A DNA stretch of 55,445 nucleotides, taken from assembly GCA_050250665.1 (NCBI GenBank), contig JBFWOF010000042.1, forward strand, positions 1 through 55,445, in the 5' to 3' direction. Positions 1 through 8,373 of the stretch are shown piece by piece. The notes under the pieces were generated by a model. The model did no database searches, had not been told where the DNA came from, and was given only the letters and a program-made list of their open reading frames with translations. The stretch's first letter is position 1, and the number at the start of each line of letters is the position of its first letter. Both the position numbers and the translations under genes were made by a program. The DNA comes from JADKFD01 sp050250665. Lineage in GTDB: Bacteria; Pseudomonadota; Gammaproteobacteria; Xanthomonadales; SZUA-5.

Positions 1-79
1 TCTCGGCGTGGCAGGGGCGAGTCCTTCTGCACCGACCTTGCCGCCCGTACGGCATCCTAGACATGACCCCTGTTGTGCG

Positions 80-144
80 GTGGCGCGGCTCCGGCGCGCG
101 ACGGCTGGAATGGTGCGCCAGGGTTGTTCGCGCCGGCGGCCGCG
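80..144. repeat. GC-rich imperfect palindrome, copy A
   Basis: A 65-base element begins GTGGCGCGGCTCCGGCGCGC and ends TCGCGCCGGCGGCCGCG, so its two ends are near-complementary. A second element with the same ends, exactly the same length and a different middle lies at 42933-42997. This is the pattern of a dispersed REP-like palindrome. The rest of bases 1-267 shows no convincing gene. Confidence 0.65.
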
Positions 145-267
145 ACTTCGCTTGCCGGGCGCCGCGCGCTTGCCGTGATGCGGAGCGCTCAAGTGACCGG
201 GCGCGCGGACCCGACCTACCAGGGGCACGCTCCCCGCAATGAACCATCGACAACGTGCGATGGTGCT

Positions 268-1215
268 TCATGTCGAGCTCCCGGTCGGCATCAGCTCGAT
301 ACGGTCGGTCAGTATGCCGTCGATCCCGAGCGCACGCAGCGCCGGCACCCGCTCGGGATCATTGCTCCAGATATAGACCTTGCCGCCACTGGCATGCACG
401 CGTTCGATGAAGGTGCCGGGCCAGCCCCAGACCAGACGTGTCGCTGTCCAGTCGGGCAGCACCAGGCGCTCACCGGCACAGCTCTGCGCCAGTTGGCCGG
501 TCCAGCCGGTCTTCAGATGGTCTATCAGACAGCGCTTGATGCCCACGCGTCCGGGCATGACACAGGCCTGATCGACGAGTTCGCCGAACACGTGATTGAG
601 CTCGGGGATGGCGTTGAGGCAGACCCGCCGGCTGGCGGACTCGTCCGCCAGGACTTGCGCCAGCAGCCGGGTGGTCTCCGCCGAGCGATCCTTCTGATTG
701 ATCATGAAGCGGCCTTCGGGAAAGGCTCGCAGCACCTGGCGCAGACTCGGCAACAGGCCCACGCCCTGGCCACGAAAGGGAAAGCTGGCGCCGCCGTCCG
801 CGGTGTAGCCGTAGCCCACATCCAGCGCCTGCAGTTGCGCCAGGGTGTGATTGCGCGTTTCGCCCTGGCCCTCGGTGCGGCAGTCCACGGTCCAGTCGTG
901 GAACACCGCCAGCTCTCCGTCCTGCGTGCGATGAATGTCCAGTTCGATCATGTGTGCGCCATGATCGAAGGCCGCCGCCATGGACGGCAGGGTGTTCTCC
1001 AGCAGCGCATGGGTGGGCGGATGGATGCGCGTGGCCGTGCAGGTGTCATTGTCCAGATCCTCGGTGCGGTAGGTCTGGTACACGCCACGATGGGATATCC
1101 ACTCAAAGTCGGTCACCACCGGCGCCGCGCGGAAGGGTCGATTGAACAGATAGATGGCGGCGTACAGACCGACCAGCATCAACAACGACCACTTCAGGAT
1201 TTTCCCGACTCGCAT
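268..1215 (-). CDS. Membrane-anchored glycerophosphodiester phosphodiesterase family protein
   Basis: The 315-residue protein opens with a single hydrophobic segment (about residues 7-22) and continues as a GDPD TIM-barrel. The family signatures are visible: ISHRG, then ENTLPSM, IELDIHRTQDG and FHDWTVDCRTEG, which supply the catalytic histidines and the acidic metal ligands. The end (GKVYIWSNDPE, GIDGILTDR) is also typical of the family. The family hydrolyses glycerophosphodiesters to glycerol-3-phosphate and an alcohol. With an N-terminal anchor, a periplasm-facing enzyme is likely. The ATG at 1215 was chosen because GGAGG stands five bases upstream; longer frames reaching 1431 lack such a site. 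Substrate is unknown. Confidence 0.88.
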   Translation of the reverse strand: MRVGKILKWSLLMLVGLYAAIYLFNRPFRAAPVVTDFEWISHRGVYQTYRTEDLDNDTCTATRIHPPTHALLENTLPSMAAAFDHGAHMIELDIHRTQDGELAVFHDWTVDCRTEGQGETRNHTLAQLQALDVGYGYTADGGASFPFRGQGVGLLPSLRQVLRAFPEGRFMINQKDRSAETTRLLAQVLADESASRRVCLNAIPELNHVFGELVDQACVMPGRVGIKRCLIDHLKTGWTGQLAQSCAGERLVLPDWTATRLVWGWPGTFIERVHASGGKVYIWSNDPERVPALRALGIDGILTDRIELMPTGSST

Positions 1216-1490
1216 GTCTGCCTCCATTGCCCTGGCTGCCCGCGACTTTGACCGTGACCGCCGAATCGGGCCGGGCACAATTCGGGCGGACGGCGGCAGT
1301 TTCGGCCTTTGGCGGGGCGATGGATCCAGTCGGCCCCGGGGGAGTTGCTGAGCGTGGGTGGTCGGCATGGCGCGACAGCGGACGCGGCCGGGAACGGCTG
1401 ACGCCCGCGTCGCCGCCGACTCCAGCTTCACCCCGGATCGCGGCCTGCTGTCCTATCCTGCTCGCAGATTGCTTTCATCCGGAGTGCGGC

Positions 1491-2426
1491 GTGCTGTCCT
1501 ACCCTGTGCACCACAGCCTGCGCCATCTGCTGGCCGATTGGCATGCGCGGCCGCGAGCGGCGGTGGCGGCGCTGGTGGTGGCCACGCGTGGTTCCAGCTA
1601 TCGCAAACCCGGGGCGCTGGCGCTGATCGATGCCGAGGGCTTGAGCGCCGGCTGCATCAGCGGCGGCTGTCTGGAGGCCGATCTGGTGGCGGCGGCGCAG
1701 GCAGCGCTGGCGGCCGGGGAGATTCGCCGGGCCAGCTTCGATACGCGCAGTGATGAAGACCGCTGGTTCGGGTCGCAAAGCGGCTGTCGCGGTCAAACCG
1801 AGGTCCTGCTGTGGCCGTCGGCCGGCCCGCAGCATCCGCTGCTGGATGCGCTGGTCGCCGCCGACAAAGCCCATCGGGTGCAGTGGGTAGCTGCCGGCGC
1901 CGAACTGCCGCAGATCCTGTCGAGTACCGCCGATACCACCGCCGCCGATTGCGTACGCATCGCCCCGCCGCCACGGCTGCTGCTGCTGGGCGGCGGGCCG
2001 GAGGCACCTCCGCTGCTGGCCCTGGCGCGCACGCTGGGATGGCATGTGGATCTGATCGAACATCGGGCGCGCTATCTGGCCGACGCTCGCCTGGAGAGCG
2101 CCGATCGCTTGATCGAGGCGCGACCGGGTGATGCGCTGTCGGAGCTTGATCTGTCTGCCTATGACGCGGCGCTATGCGCCACCCATCTGTATGACGAGGA
2201 TGGCCGCTGCCTGAGCCGACTGGCGGAGTCTGCGATCGCGTTCGTTGGTCTGCTCGGCCCGGCCGTGCGCCGCGACGAGTTGCTGGGCGAGTTGCAGCCA
2301 GCGCTGGCCGCGCGCCTGCAGGATCGTCTGGAAGGCCCGGTCGGTCTGATGCTGCACAGCCACGGACCGGAATCGGTGGCGCTGTCGATTGCAGCGCGAC
2401 TGACGCAGGTGTTCGCCGGTGCCTGA
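1491..2426 (+). CDS. XdhC/CoxI family molybdoenzyme maturation protein
   Basis: The 311-residue protein carries the XdhC_CoxI motif near its N terminus (VVATRGSSYRKPGA, GCISGGCLEADL) and a C-terminal Rossmann-like XdhC domain (LLLLGGGPEAPPLLALA). XdhC proteins bind molybdenum cofactor, help its sulfuration, and deliver it to xanthine-dehydrogenase-type enzymes. The start is taken as GTG at 1491, with GGAG six bases upstream; the reading frame is open further upstream but without a good ribosome site. Its stop lies inside the next gene, so the two are translationally coupled. No molybdenum hydroxylase subunits are in the window, so the client enzyme is unknown. Confidence 0.85.
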   Translation: MLSYPVHHSLRHLLADWHARPRAAVAALVVATRGSSYRKPGALALIDAEGLSAGCISGGCLEADLVAAAQAALAAGEIRRASFDTRSDEDRWFGSQSGCRGQTEVLLWPSAGPQHPLLDALVAADKAHRVQWVAAGAELPQILSSTADTTAADCVRIAPPPRLLLLGGGPEAPPLLALARTLGWHVDLIEHRARYLADARLESADRLIEARPGDALSELDLSAYDAALCATHLYDEDGRCLSRLAESAIAFVGLLGPAVRRDELLGELQPALAARLQDRLEGPVGLMLHSHGPESVALSIAARLTQVFAGA

Positions 2427-3003
2427 GCCTGCACATCTCGCCTTGCTGCTGGCGGCCGGCGGCTCGCGCCGTCTGGGGCAGCCCAAACAACTGCTGCCGA
2501 TCGACGGTATCCCTCTGATCCGGCGCATGGCGCTGGCCGCGCTGGCCACCGAACCGGCAGAACTGATGGTCGCGCTCGGCGCCGAGATCGAGGGCTGTCG
2601 CGCCGCGCTTGCAGGGCTGCGCTGGCGCGAGGCAGAGGTGACGGGTTGGGCCGAGGGCATGGGCCGCAGCATCGCCGCCGCCGTGCGTGCCATCACCGAT
2701 CCCACGCTGCCGCTGCTGCTGCTGGGTGTCGATCAGCCGGCGCTGGACGCAGCGCATCTGCGGGCGCTGCTCGCGCGGGGACGACAGCAACCCGACTGCG
2801 CGGTCGCCAGCGCCTATGCCGATACGCTAGGCATACCGGCGCTGTTTCCAGCCAGCTGGCGTCCACGCCTGGCCGCCCTGAGCGGCGATCAGGGCGCCCG
2901 CGCACTGCTACGCGCCGGCGATCCTTCCGTTCTCGGCGTGGCCGCGCCGCAACTGGCGGTCGATATTGATACACCGGCAGATCTGCGGTCGTTTCGATCC
3001 TGA
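2419..3003 (+). CDS. MocA/MobA-like nucleotidyltransferase (NTP_transf_3)
   Basis: The 194-residue protein begins with the nucleotidyltransferase signature LLLAAGGSRRLGQPKQLLP. It also shows GWAEGMGRS and LGVDQPAL, as in the MocA molybdopterin cytidylyltransferases that make the MCD cofactor used by xanthine-dehydrogenase-like enzymes. It starts at GTG 2419, overlapping the XdhC stop by eight bases, which indicates coupled expression. The XdhC neighbour favours cytidylyl rather than guanylyl transfer (MobA), but the sequence alone cannot decide this. Confidence 0.85.
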   Translation: MPEPAHLALLLAAGGSRRLGQPKQLLPIDGIPLIRRMALAALATEPAELMVALGAEIEGCRAALAGLRWREAEVTGWAEGMGRSIAAAVRAITDPTLPLLLLGVDQPALDAAHLRALLARGRQQPDCAVASAYADTLGIPALFPASWRPRLAALSGDQGARALLRAGDPSVLGVAAPQLAVDIDTPADLRSFRS

Positions 3004-3019
3004 GGGCACGAGCTCTTGC

Positions 3020-3042
3020 AGGTCCAGACTGGCCTGGACGCT
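3020..3042. repeat. GGTCCAGAC...GTCTGGAC family palindrome, diverged copy
   Basis: AGGTCCAGACTGGCCTGGAC is a diverged copy of the palindrome found at 42875, 46133, 46177 and 53379. It lies just after the MocA-like gene. Confidence 0.55.
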
Positions 3043-3073
3043 CTGGTACGCATGGTGGAAAAGCGAACCCCGG

Positions 3074-3162
3074 GTAGGCCGAGGGTGCGCGCCGCAGGCG
3101 CGTTCCCCGGCAAGCATGACCCGAGAGCGCCGGGGAGCCGCTGCGCGGCACCCTCGGCCTAC
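3074..3162. repeat. 89-base mosaic palindrome between mocA-like gene and queF
   Basis: The arms GTAGGCCGAGGGTGC (3074-3088) and GCACCCTCGGCCTAC (3148-3162) are perfectly complementary over 15 bases. A second nested pair, CCCCGGC and GCCGGGG, lies inside. The layout looks like two REP units placed head to head. No T-run follows on either side, so it is not a standard intrinsic terminator. Confidence 0.75.
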
Positions 3163-3239
3163 ATTCCACTGGCCATGACGCCTCACTCAGCTCCGTCCGG
3201 TTATCTTTGAGCGCTACGACCCAGACCGGCAACAGCAAC

Positions 3240-4067
3240 ATGCCCGACCTTTCCCATACCCTGCTCGGCCGCACGGTCGAGCATGAACCCGGCTACAGCC
3301 CGGATCTGCTGATGCCCATCGCCCGCGCCCAGGCGCGTGCGGAGCTGGGCCTGGGCGATGCGCTGCCCTTTGTCGGCAGCGATCGCTGGACCGGCTTCGA
3401 ACTGGGCTGGCTGCAGCCGGGGGGCAAGCCGCGGGTGGCGGTGCTGCGCGCCTGCGTGCCGGCGGATTCGCCGCAGCTGATCGAATCGAAGAGCTTCAAG
3501 CTCTATTTGAACAGCTATGCGCGCGAGCGCATGCCCTCCTCCGATGCCGTGGCACAACGCATCGCTGTCGATCTGTCGGCGGCCGCGGGCGCGCCGGTGG
3601 CGATCGAATTGCTGCTGCCCGAGCAGTGGTCGCAATTGGCACCTGGCGCGTTGCCGGGGCGCTGCATCGACGATCTAGAGATCGACTGCGAGCCGAGTAT
3701 CGAGTTGCAAGTGCAGGCGCTGGCTTCGGACGTCAACCACCAGGTCAGCGAGATGCTGGTGTCGAATCTGCTGAAGTCCAATTGCCCGGTGACCGGACAA
3801 CCCGATTGGGCCAGCGTCATCATCGACTATCGCGGAGCGCGCATCGATGCCGCCGGCCTGCTGCGTTATCTGGTGTCCTTCCGCGAAGTGCGCGAGTTCC
3901 ACGAGCAGTGCGTGGAGCGCATCTTTGTCGACCTCCAAGCGCGCTGCGCCCCGGAAGAACTGCGCGTGGAAGCCCGCTACACCCGTCGCGGCGGTCTGGA
4001 CATCAACCCCTACCGCGCCAGCCACGGCCCGCCCCGGATTGCCGATCGTCGCAGCTGGCGGCAGTAG
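3240..4067 (+). CDS. queF: NADPH-dependent 7-cyano-7-deazaguanine reductase (QueF)
   Basis: The 275-residue protein is the long, two-lobed type of QueF found in E. coli (282 residues). It reduces preQ0 to preQ1 in queuosine synthesis in the cytosol. The substrate-binding motif LIESKSFKLYLNS and the catalytic-cysteine region KSNCPVTGQPDW are present. So are FHEQCVERIF and RYTRRGGLDINP, which closely match E. coli QueF. A TTG start at 3207 is possible, but the ATG at 3240 fits the family better. Other queuosine genes are not in the window. Confidence 0.95.
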   Translation: MPDLSHTLLGRTVEHEPGYSPDLLMPIARAQARAELGLGDALPFVGSDRWTGFELGWLQPGGKPRVAVLRACVPADSPQLIESKSFKLYLNSYARERMPSSDAVAQRIAVDLSAAAGAPVAIELLLPEQWSQLAPGALPGRCIDDLEIDCEPSIELQVQALASDVNHQVSEMLVSNLLKSNCPVTGQPDWASVIIDYRGARIDAAGLLRYLVSFREVREFHEQCVERIFVDLQARCAPEELRVEARYTRRGGLDINPYRASHGPPRIADRRSWRQ

Positions 4068-4217
4068 CGGGGGAGCGGGGCAGGGGGCGGGGGATTGACC
4101 TTGATTCAAGATTCGCCACTGAGGTGCGGCCGGGGTACTGAGCCTCGGTCGTTGCACCAGACGGCCGAAGCGTTCATTTCCAACCCGCGCGCAGCCCGAT
4201 CGGGCCTCAAACTTGGT

Positions 4218-4266
4218 CCCCTGCCCCCTGCCCCGCTCTTGCTCTCCCGCGCCCCTGCCCCCGCCC
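4218..4266. repeat. Seven-base CCCCTGC-family array
   Basis: From 4218 the sequence runs in seven-base steps: CCCCTGC twice, then CCCGCTC, TTGCTCT, CCCGCGC and CCCTGCC. The opposite-sense G-rich stretch at about 4069-4095 (after queF) makes the gap 4068-4274 weakly inverted. The same CCCCTGC, CCCCTGC, CCCGCTY pattern recurs at 27298-27332. Confidence 0.6.
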
Positions 4267-4274
4267 CCGTTCCT

Positions 4275-4925
4275 TCAATCCCAGAAACGGAACTCGGCAT
4301 AACCCAGTCGCGCCAGTCCCAACGGCACGCCCACGGCATCGACCAGCAGCCCGACCAGACCCCAGAAGGCGCGGGCGAAGGGCGGCACCATGAACAACAG
4401 CAAGAACAGCACCAGCACGGCATAGCCGGCATAGCGATCGAACTGGGCGCGCAGATGCGCCGGCAGATAGGGCCAGATCACACCGTAGCCGTCGAAACCG
4501 GGCAGCGGCAGCAGATTCAAGACCACCGCGCTGGCCTGCAGCAATGCCAGAAAAGCCAGCGCCGGCGCGTACTCGCTGCCGGCCACGGCGGGCATGCCCA
4601 GCAAGCCCGCCAGCAACACCAGCAACAGCAGGTTCATGGCCGGGCCTGCCAGCGACACCGCACTGTCCCAATGGGCCGAGCGCAGCAGGCTGCGGTTGAT
4701 GTAGACCGCCGCGCCAGGCAGCCCGATACCGCCCATCACCAGAAACACCACCGGCAGCAGCAGCGAATTCATCGGGTCCAGGTATTTGCTCGGATTCAGC
4801 GTCAGATAGCCCTTGTCCTTGACCGTGGTATCGCCGCCCTGATAGGCGACGGCCGCATGCGCGAACTCATGCAGGCAGACCGAGAAGATCCACAGGAACA
4901 GCACCAGAACAAAGGTCGACATCAT
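4275..4925 (-). CDS. Site-2 protease family (M50) membrane metallopeptidase
   Basis: The 216-residue, multi-span hydrophobic protein has the zinc-binding motif HEFAH in its first membrane helix. NLLPLPGFDG, the equivalent of the third-ligand motif, lies in a later helix. These are hallmarks of M50/site-2-type proteases of the short subfamily that lacks PDZ domains. Such enzymes cut proteins within the membrane; the target is not evident here. Two adjacent ATG codons (4925, 4922) are possible starts. The frame extends to 5015, but that extension runs towards the YciI gene and is not membrane-like. Confidence 0.85.
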   Translation of the reverse strand: MMSTFVLVLFLWIFSVCLHEFAHAAVAYQGGDTTVKDKGYLTLNPSKYLDPMNSLLLPVVFLVMGGIGLPGAAVYINRSLLRSAHWDSAVSLAGPAMNLLLLVLLAGLLGMPAVAGSEYAPALAFLALLQASAVVLNLLPLPGFDGYGVIWPYLPAHLRAQFDRYAGYAVLVLFLLLFMVPPFARAFWGLVGLLVDAVGVPLGLARLGYAEFRFWD

Positions 4926-4974
4926 CGAATCCGTGAGCGAAAGGCGGATGCTCGCACAGCTTGGACCTTCGCTC

Positions 4975-5280
4975 TCAGGGCGCGGGTCGCACCGGATTGC
5001 TGGCCTGATCGCCAACCACAGTGTTCCACGGCCGCACGCTCCAGCTCAGCACCAGCCCGTTGGCCACGTAGGGATCCGCCCGGGCAAAGCGCTCGGCTGC
5101 CGCCGGCGTGTCACCGTGAAACAGCAGTAACGCCTGATCGGCCGGATCGGCGAGCGCGCCGCCGAGGATCAGTTCCCGGCTTGCCTGCGCCTCCCAGGCC
5201 AGTTGCAGATGGGCATTGCGAAACTCGCCGCGCCGGGACAGGTAGTCGGGAGAGAGCTGGTAGATCAGGAGGTAATGCAT
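4975..5280 (-). CDS. YciI-like family protein
   Basis: The 101-residue protein has the YCII (ferredoxin-like) fold signatures: MHYLLIYQLSPDYL at the start, the HGDTPAAAERFARADPY segment with its conserved His-Asp, and a final beta strand. Family members are small enzymes or sensors of mostly unknown substrate. The start at 5280 gives the canonical N terminus; the frame continues to 5355 without similarity. It is followed after 49 bases by the M50 gene on the same strand. Confidence 0.85.
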   Translation of the reverse strand: MHYLLIYQLSPDYLSRRGEFRNAHLQLAWEAQASRELILGGALADPADQALLLFHGDTPAAAERFARADPYVANGLVLSWSVRPWNTVVGDQASNPVRPAP

Positions 5281-5458
5281 GGGTGGTTCCGATGTCGGCG
5301 CCGGCGATTGGGATAGCCAAGCTAGCAGGCTGTCGCAGCTGAAGGGAATCGGCATTCATGGTGACTGCAGCCATTTGTTCGGGCTCCGATGACTGGGCCA
5401 TGCATGGGTTAGAATTCACGCCGCTGGTCACGGGGGCCGGTTCAACCGGAGAGTAGAT

Positions 5459-7570
5459 ATGCTGGGGAACACCCAGTGCTGCACTGCGCCCACAGGCATC
5501 TGGCGTGGTCTGCTGCTTTGCCTGATGCTGGCCGGCCTGCAGCTGGCTGCCTACGCACAGGCAGATGACGACGAACTGCCGCGGCACCCGCTCGAAATTC
5601 AGGCCCTGACCCAGCCAGATCAGGTGCTGGAAGTGCTGCCGGCCGAACTCGAGCGCGCTCGGGAATCGCGTGATTCGCGTCTGCAGGCACTGCTGGAGCT
5701 GGCCCGCGCCAATGCCTGTCGCGTGGTGGCAGACTGGACCTGTCAGCGCGATGCCGGTGCGGCGGCGGCCCTGGCCGCGCGCATGGCCGAGGACCCCATC
5801 CTCGAAGTACGTGGGCTGATCGCGCAAAGCCGCGGCAGTTTCGCCCGTCAGGACTACACCCGCGGCGAGCATCTGCTCGGCGATGCCCAAGTCTTGCTGG
5901 AGAAACACCCCTCGCCGGCGCTAGCGGCCGACGTCTATCTGGGCTACAGCTCGCTGAGCTTCATGCTCGGCAAGCACGAATCCGCCGCCCGCTACGCCGA
6001 TCTGGGACTGGAACAGCTGGGCCCGAACCGGGCGCTGGCCATGCGTGCTCGCCTGCTGCGCAATCGCGCCCGCGCCGAAGCGCAGCTCAAGCAGATCGAG
6101 GCCGCGCGCGCCACGCTGACCGAGGCACTGGCCGCGGCCGACGCGGTCCAGGATCCCAAGCTCGCCGCCGAACTGGCGCTGGAATCAGCCCGTGTGGCTC
6201 GCCAGGACGGCGATATCGACACCCAGATCAAGAGCGGCCGGCGAGTACTCGATCTGGGCAAGCAGCTGGCCAATTCCCAACTCGATGGTCTCGGTCATGA
6301 AGTGCTCGGACTGGCCGCGATGGACGCGGGCGATCGCGCGACCGCCGAGCAGGAACTGCGCACCGCCTTCGATTCCTTTCATCAGCTGGGGCTGGCCCGT
6401 GACGAGCTGCGGCTGTCGCGGCAACTGATGGAGCTGATGATCGATCACGATGCCGATTCCACCACCTGGAACAAGCTGGTTGACCGTTTTCTGGTTCTGG
6501 ATCGTGAGGTCAGCCAAAGCGATCGAGCCAAGGCCGCCGATGACTACGAGGCGCGCCTGACCTATGCCACCCAGGAACTGGAGGTCGTACGCCTGGCCAG
6601 CGAGGCCGAACTGGCCGGGGAGAGGGAGCAGGCGCTGGCCGAGTCCAATCGGCTGACCCGCTGGTTGATGTTCGCGGCCCTGGGCATCGTCCTGATCCTG
6701 TCCTTCTTCTTCGTGTTGCAGCGGCGTCTGAATCGGCGGCTTGAAGCGGCGCTGGCCGCGCGTCGCGAGAGCGAATCCAAGGCCACCGATCTGCTGCGCC
6801 TGAGCAAGGGCATGGTGTTTCTGCACGATTTACGGGGTGAGCTGGTCATGGTCAATCTGGCCACCGCCGAGGCTCTGGGCACACTGCCGGAACAACTGGT
6901 GGGACGCGCGCTGGGCGATTTCCTGAGCGATGAATCGCGCATGGACTTCGAGGCCTATCTGCGGCGACTGGCCATGCAGCATCAGGACGAAGGCACCATG
7001 CAGGTACGACGCATGGATGCCACCGAGCGCCTGTGGCAGTACAGCACCAGGGTCTCCGAGACGCGCGGCTATGCCATTGGCAGCGCCGTCGACATCACCG
7101 AACAGCAACGCGAGGCAGAAGCGCTGCGCGCGGAGAATCTGCGCGACGCCCTGACCCAGGCCTACAACCGGCGTTTTTTCCCCGAGTTCGAGCGGGCCCT
7201 GGGTGAGCGCGCCTGGGGAGTCGTCAATGTGGACCTCGATCATTTCAAGCAGATCAACGACAGCCGCGGACATGAGGCTGGTGATCAGGTGTTGATTGCC
7301 ATGACCCGCTATCTGCAGTCACACATCCGCGAAGGCGATGCCGTGGTCCGCAGCGGCGGCGATGAATTCGTGCTGTTGCTGGCCGATGCCAGCCGCGCCC
7401 AGCTGCAGGCACTGATCTCGCGATTGCGCACCGACATGAGCGCCGCGCCCTGCCGCTACTCACTGGGCCAGGCCCTGCGCGAGGACGGCGAGAGCCTGGG
7501 CGACACCCTGGCCCGCGCCGATGCCGAAATGTACCGCCTGCGAAGAAGCGCACGCGAGGGCCGCGGGTGA
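5459..7570 (+). CDS. Exported TPR - membrane - PAS - GGDEF diguanylate cyclase
   Basis: The 703-residue protein has a signal peptide (cleavage near AYAQA), a long helical TPR-like periplasmic region (about 40-390), one membrane span (about 400-420), a PAS domain (about 440-550) and a C-terminal GGDEF domain. The active-site motif is intact (SGGDEF, near residue 633). REGD, five residues upstream, fits the RxxD inhibitory site, so product-inhibited synthesis of cyclic-di-GMP is expected. GGAGAG precedes ATG 5459 by five bases. The periplasmic TPR domain probably senses an envelope or protein ligand. Confidence 0.9.
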   Translation: MLGNTQCCTAPTGIWRGLLLCLMLAGLQLAAYAQADDDELPRHPLEIQALTQPDQVLEVLPAELERARESRDSRLQALLELARANACRVVADWTCQRDAGAAAALAARMAEDPILEVRGLIAQSRGSFARQDYTRGEHLLGDAQVLLEKHPSPALAADVYLGYSSLSFMLGKHESAARYADLGLEQLGPNRALAMRARLLRNRARAEAQLKQIEAARATLTEALAAADAVQDPKLAAELALESARVARQDGDIDTQIKSGRRVLDLGKQLANSQLDGLGHEVLGLAAMDAGDRATAEQELRTAFDSFHQLGLARDELRLSRQLMELMIDHDADSTTWNKLVDRFLVLDREVSQSDRAKAADDYEARLTYATQELEVVRLASEAELAGEREQALAESNRLTRWLMFAALGIVLILSFFFVLQRRLNRRLEAALAARRESESKATDLLRLSKGMVFLHDLRGELVMVNLATAEALGTLPEQLVGRALGDFLSDESRMDFEAYLRRLAMQHQDEGTMQVRRMDATERLWQYSTRVSETRGYAIGSAVDITEQQREAEALRAENLRDALTQAYNRRFFPEFERALGERAWGVVNVDLDHFKQINDSRGHEAGDQVLIAMTRYLQSHIREGDAVVRSGGDEFVLLLADASRAQLQALISRLRTDMSAAPCRYSLGQALREDGESLGDTLARADAEMYRLRRSAREGRG

Positions 7571-7575
7571 CAGGG

Positions 7576-7624
7576 TTGTTGGTTGTTGGCTGTTGGCTGT
7601 TGGTTGTTGGTTGTTGGTTGCGGG
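7576..7624. repeat. Seven-base TTGTTGG array
   Basis: Seven consecutive seven-base units are seen, four TTGTTGG, two CTGTTGG and a terminal TTGCGGG. They begin directly after the stop codon of the diguanylate cyclase gene. The register is maintained throughout. Confidence 0.85.
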
Positions 7625-7637
7625 TGTCGACAGGCAC

Positions 7638-7713
7638 TGTGGGAGCGGCTTCAGCCGCGATCGGTGCAGCGGCAAGCTATGGATTCCATTTCGCGGCTGA
7701 AGCCGCTCCCACA
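7638..7713. repeat. REP pair, TGTGGGAGCGGCTTCAGCC family
   Basis: Two 23-base copies in opposite orientation (7638-7660 and 7691-7713) match perfectly as inverted repeats. Each copy also contains the smaller palindrome GCGGCTTCAGCCGC. A related pair is at 8251-8327. The layout is that of a bacterial interspersed mosaic element. Confidence 0.85.
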
Positions 7714-7796
7714 ACCATCAGATCGCCCATACAGGGGCCATTACCCGCTGCCGGGCCCATAGGTCACGCTGACGGACTACCCTCACCGTTCACGGC

Positions 7797-8177
7797 TCAG
7801 GCCTCACCCCAGACATTCACACCCGGCAGCTGCGCCAGATCCTCGCGCGCTTCGACCACGCAGAAGCGCTGACCACTGGGGGCCTGCATCACCCACCAGC
7901 GACGGCCGCGATGCACGCGCTTTGCGCCCAGACCTTCCAGGCGCAAGACTTCTGCTTCGATATCGTCGGATTCGATATCCAGATGCACCCGGCTCTCGTG
8001 TTCCACCTGCTGCACTTCGACAGCCAGATCGCGCGCTCTGGCATCAAGCCGCTGATAGCTCGGACCATCCTCGCCGAGTACACCCATGCCCAGGGCAGCG
8101 CTCCAGAACCGGGCCGCTCCCGGCAGATCGTCGGTCTGGCAATCGATGATGAATCCACAAAGGCGACTGCGATGCAT
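7797..8177 (-). CDS. VOC (glyoxalase/bleomycin-resistance fold) family protein
   Basis: The 126-residue protein has the paired beta-alpha-beta-beta-beta modules of the VOC superfamily. It opens with CGFIIDCQTDDLPGAARFW, and ESRVHLDIESDDIEAEVLRL starts the second half. It ends with APSGQRFCVV, typical of uncharacterised glyoxalase-like proteins. The reaction is unknown. REP elements lie on both sides. Confidence 0.85.
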   Translation of the reverse strand: MHRSRLCGFIIDCQTDDLPGAARFWSAALGMGVLGEDGPSYQRLDARARDLAVEVQQVEHESRVHLDIESDDIEAEVLRLEGLGAKRVHRGRRWWVMQAPSGQRFCVVEAREDLAQLPGVNVWGEA

Positions 8178-8250
8178 GGCTTGGTCCGTAGATGCGGGTC
8201 AGGGGTGAACGGGGCCCAGTGTCCAATGCAGCAGCAGCAGGCGGCAAGCC

Positions 8251-8327
8251 TGTGGGAGCGGCTTCAGCCGCGATCGGCAGCAATGGGTTTGCCGCCGTGG
8301 CGATCGCGGGCAGAGCCCGCTCCCACA
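8251..8327. repeat. REP pair, TGTGGGAGCGGCTTCAGCC family, diverged second arm
   Basis: The copy at 8251-8273 is identical to the one at 7638. The opposing arm (8304-8327) reads TCGCGGGCAGAGCCCGCTCC, a diverged version that keeps its own internal palindrome. It lies between the amidohydrolase stop and the VOC gene start. Confidence 0.8.
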
Positions 8328-8373
8328 GTTTCCAAGCGCGGTCTGAAGCCCCGAGACGGTAGCTTTCGCCCCG

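Noticed and set aside
4095..5342. 415-residue plus-strand reading frame
   Set aside because: It is antisense to the M50 and YciI genes and is extremely Gln-rich, typical of a shadow frame.
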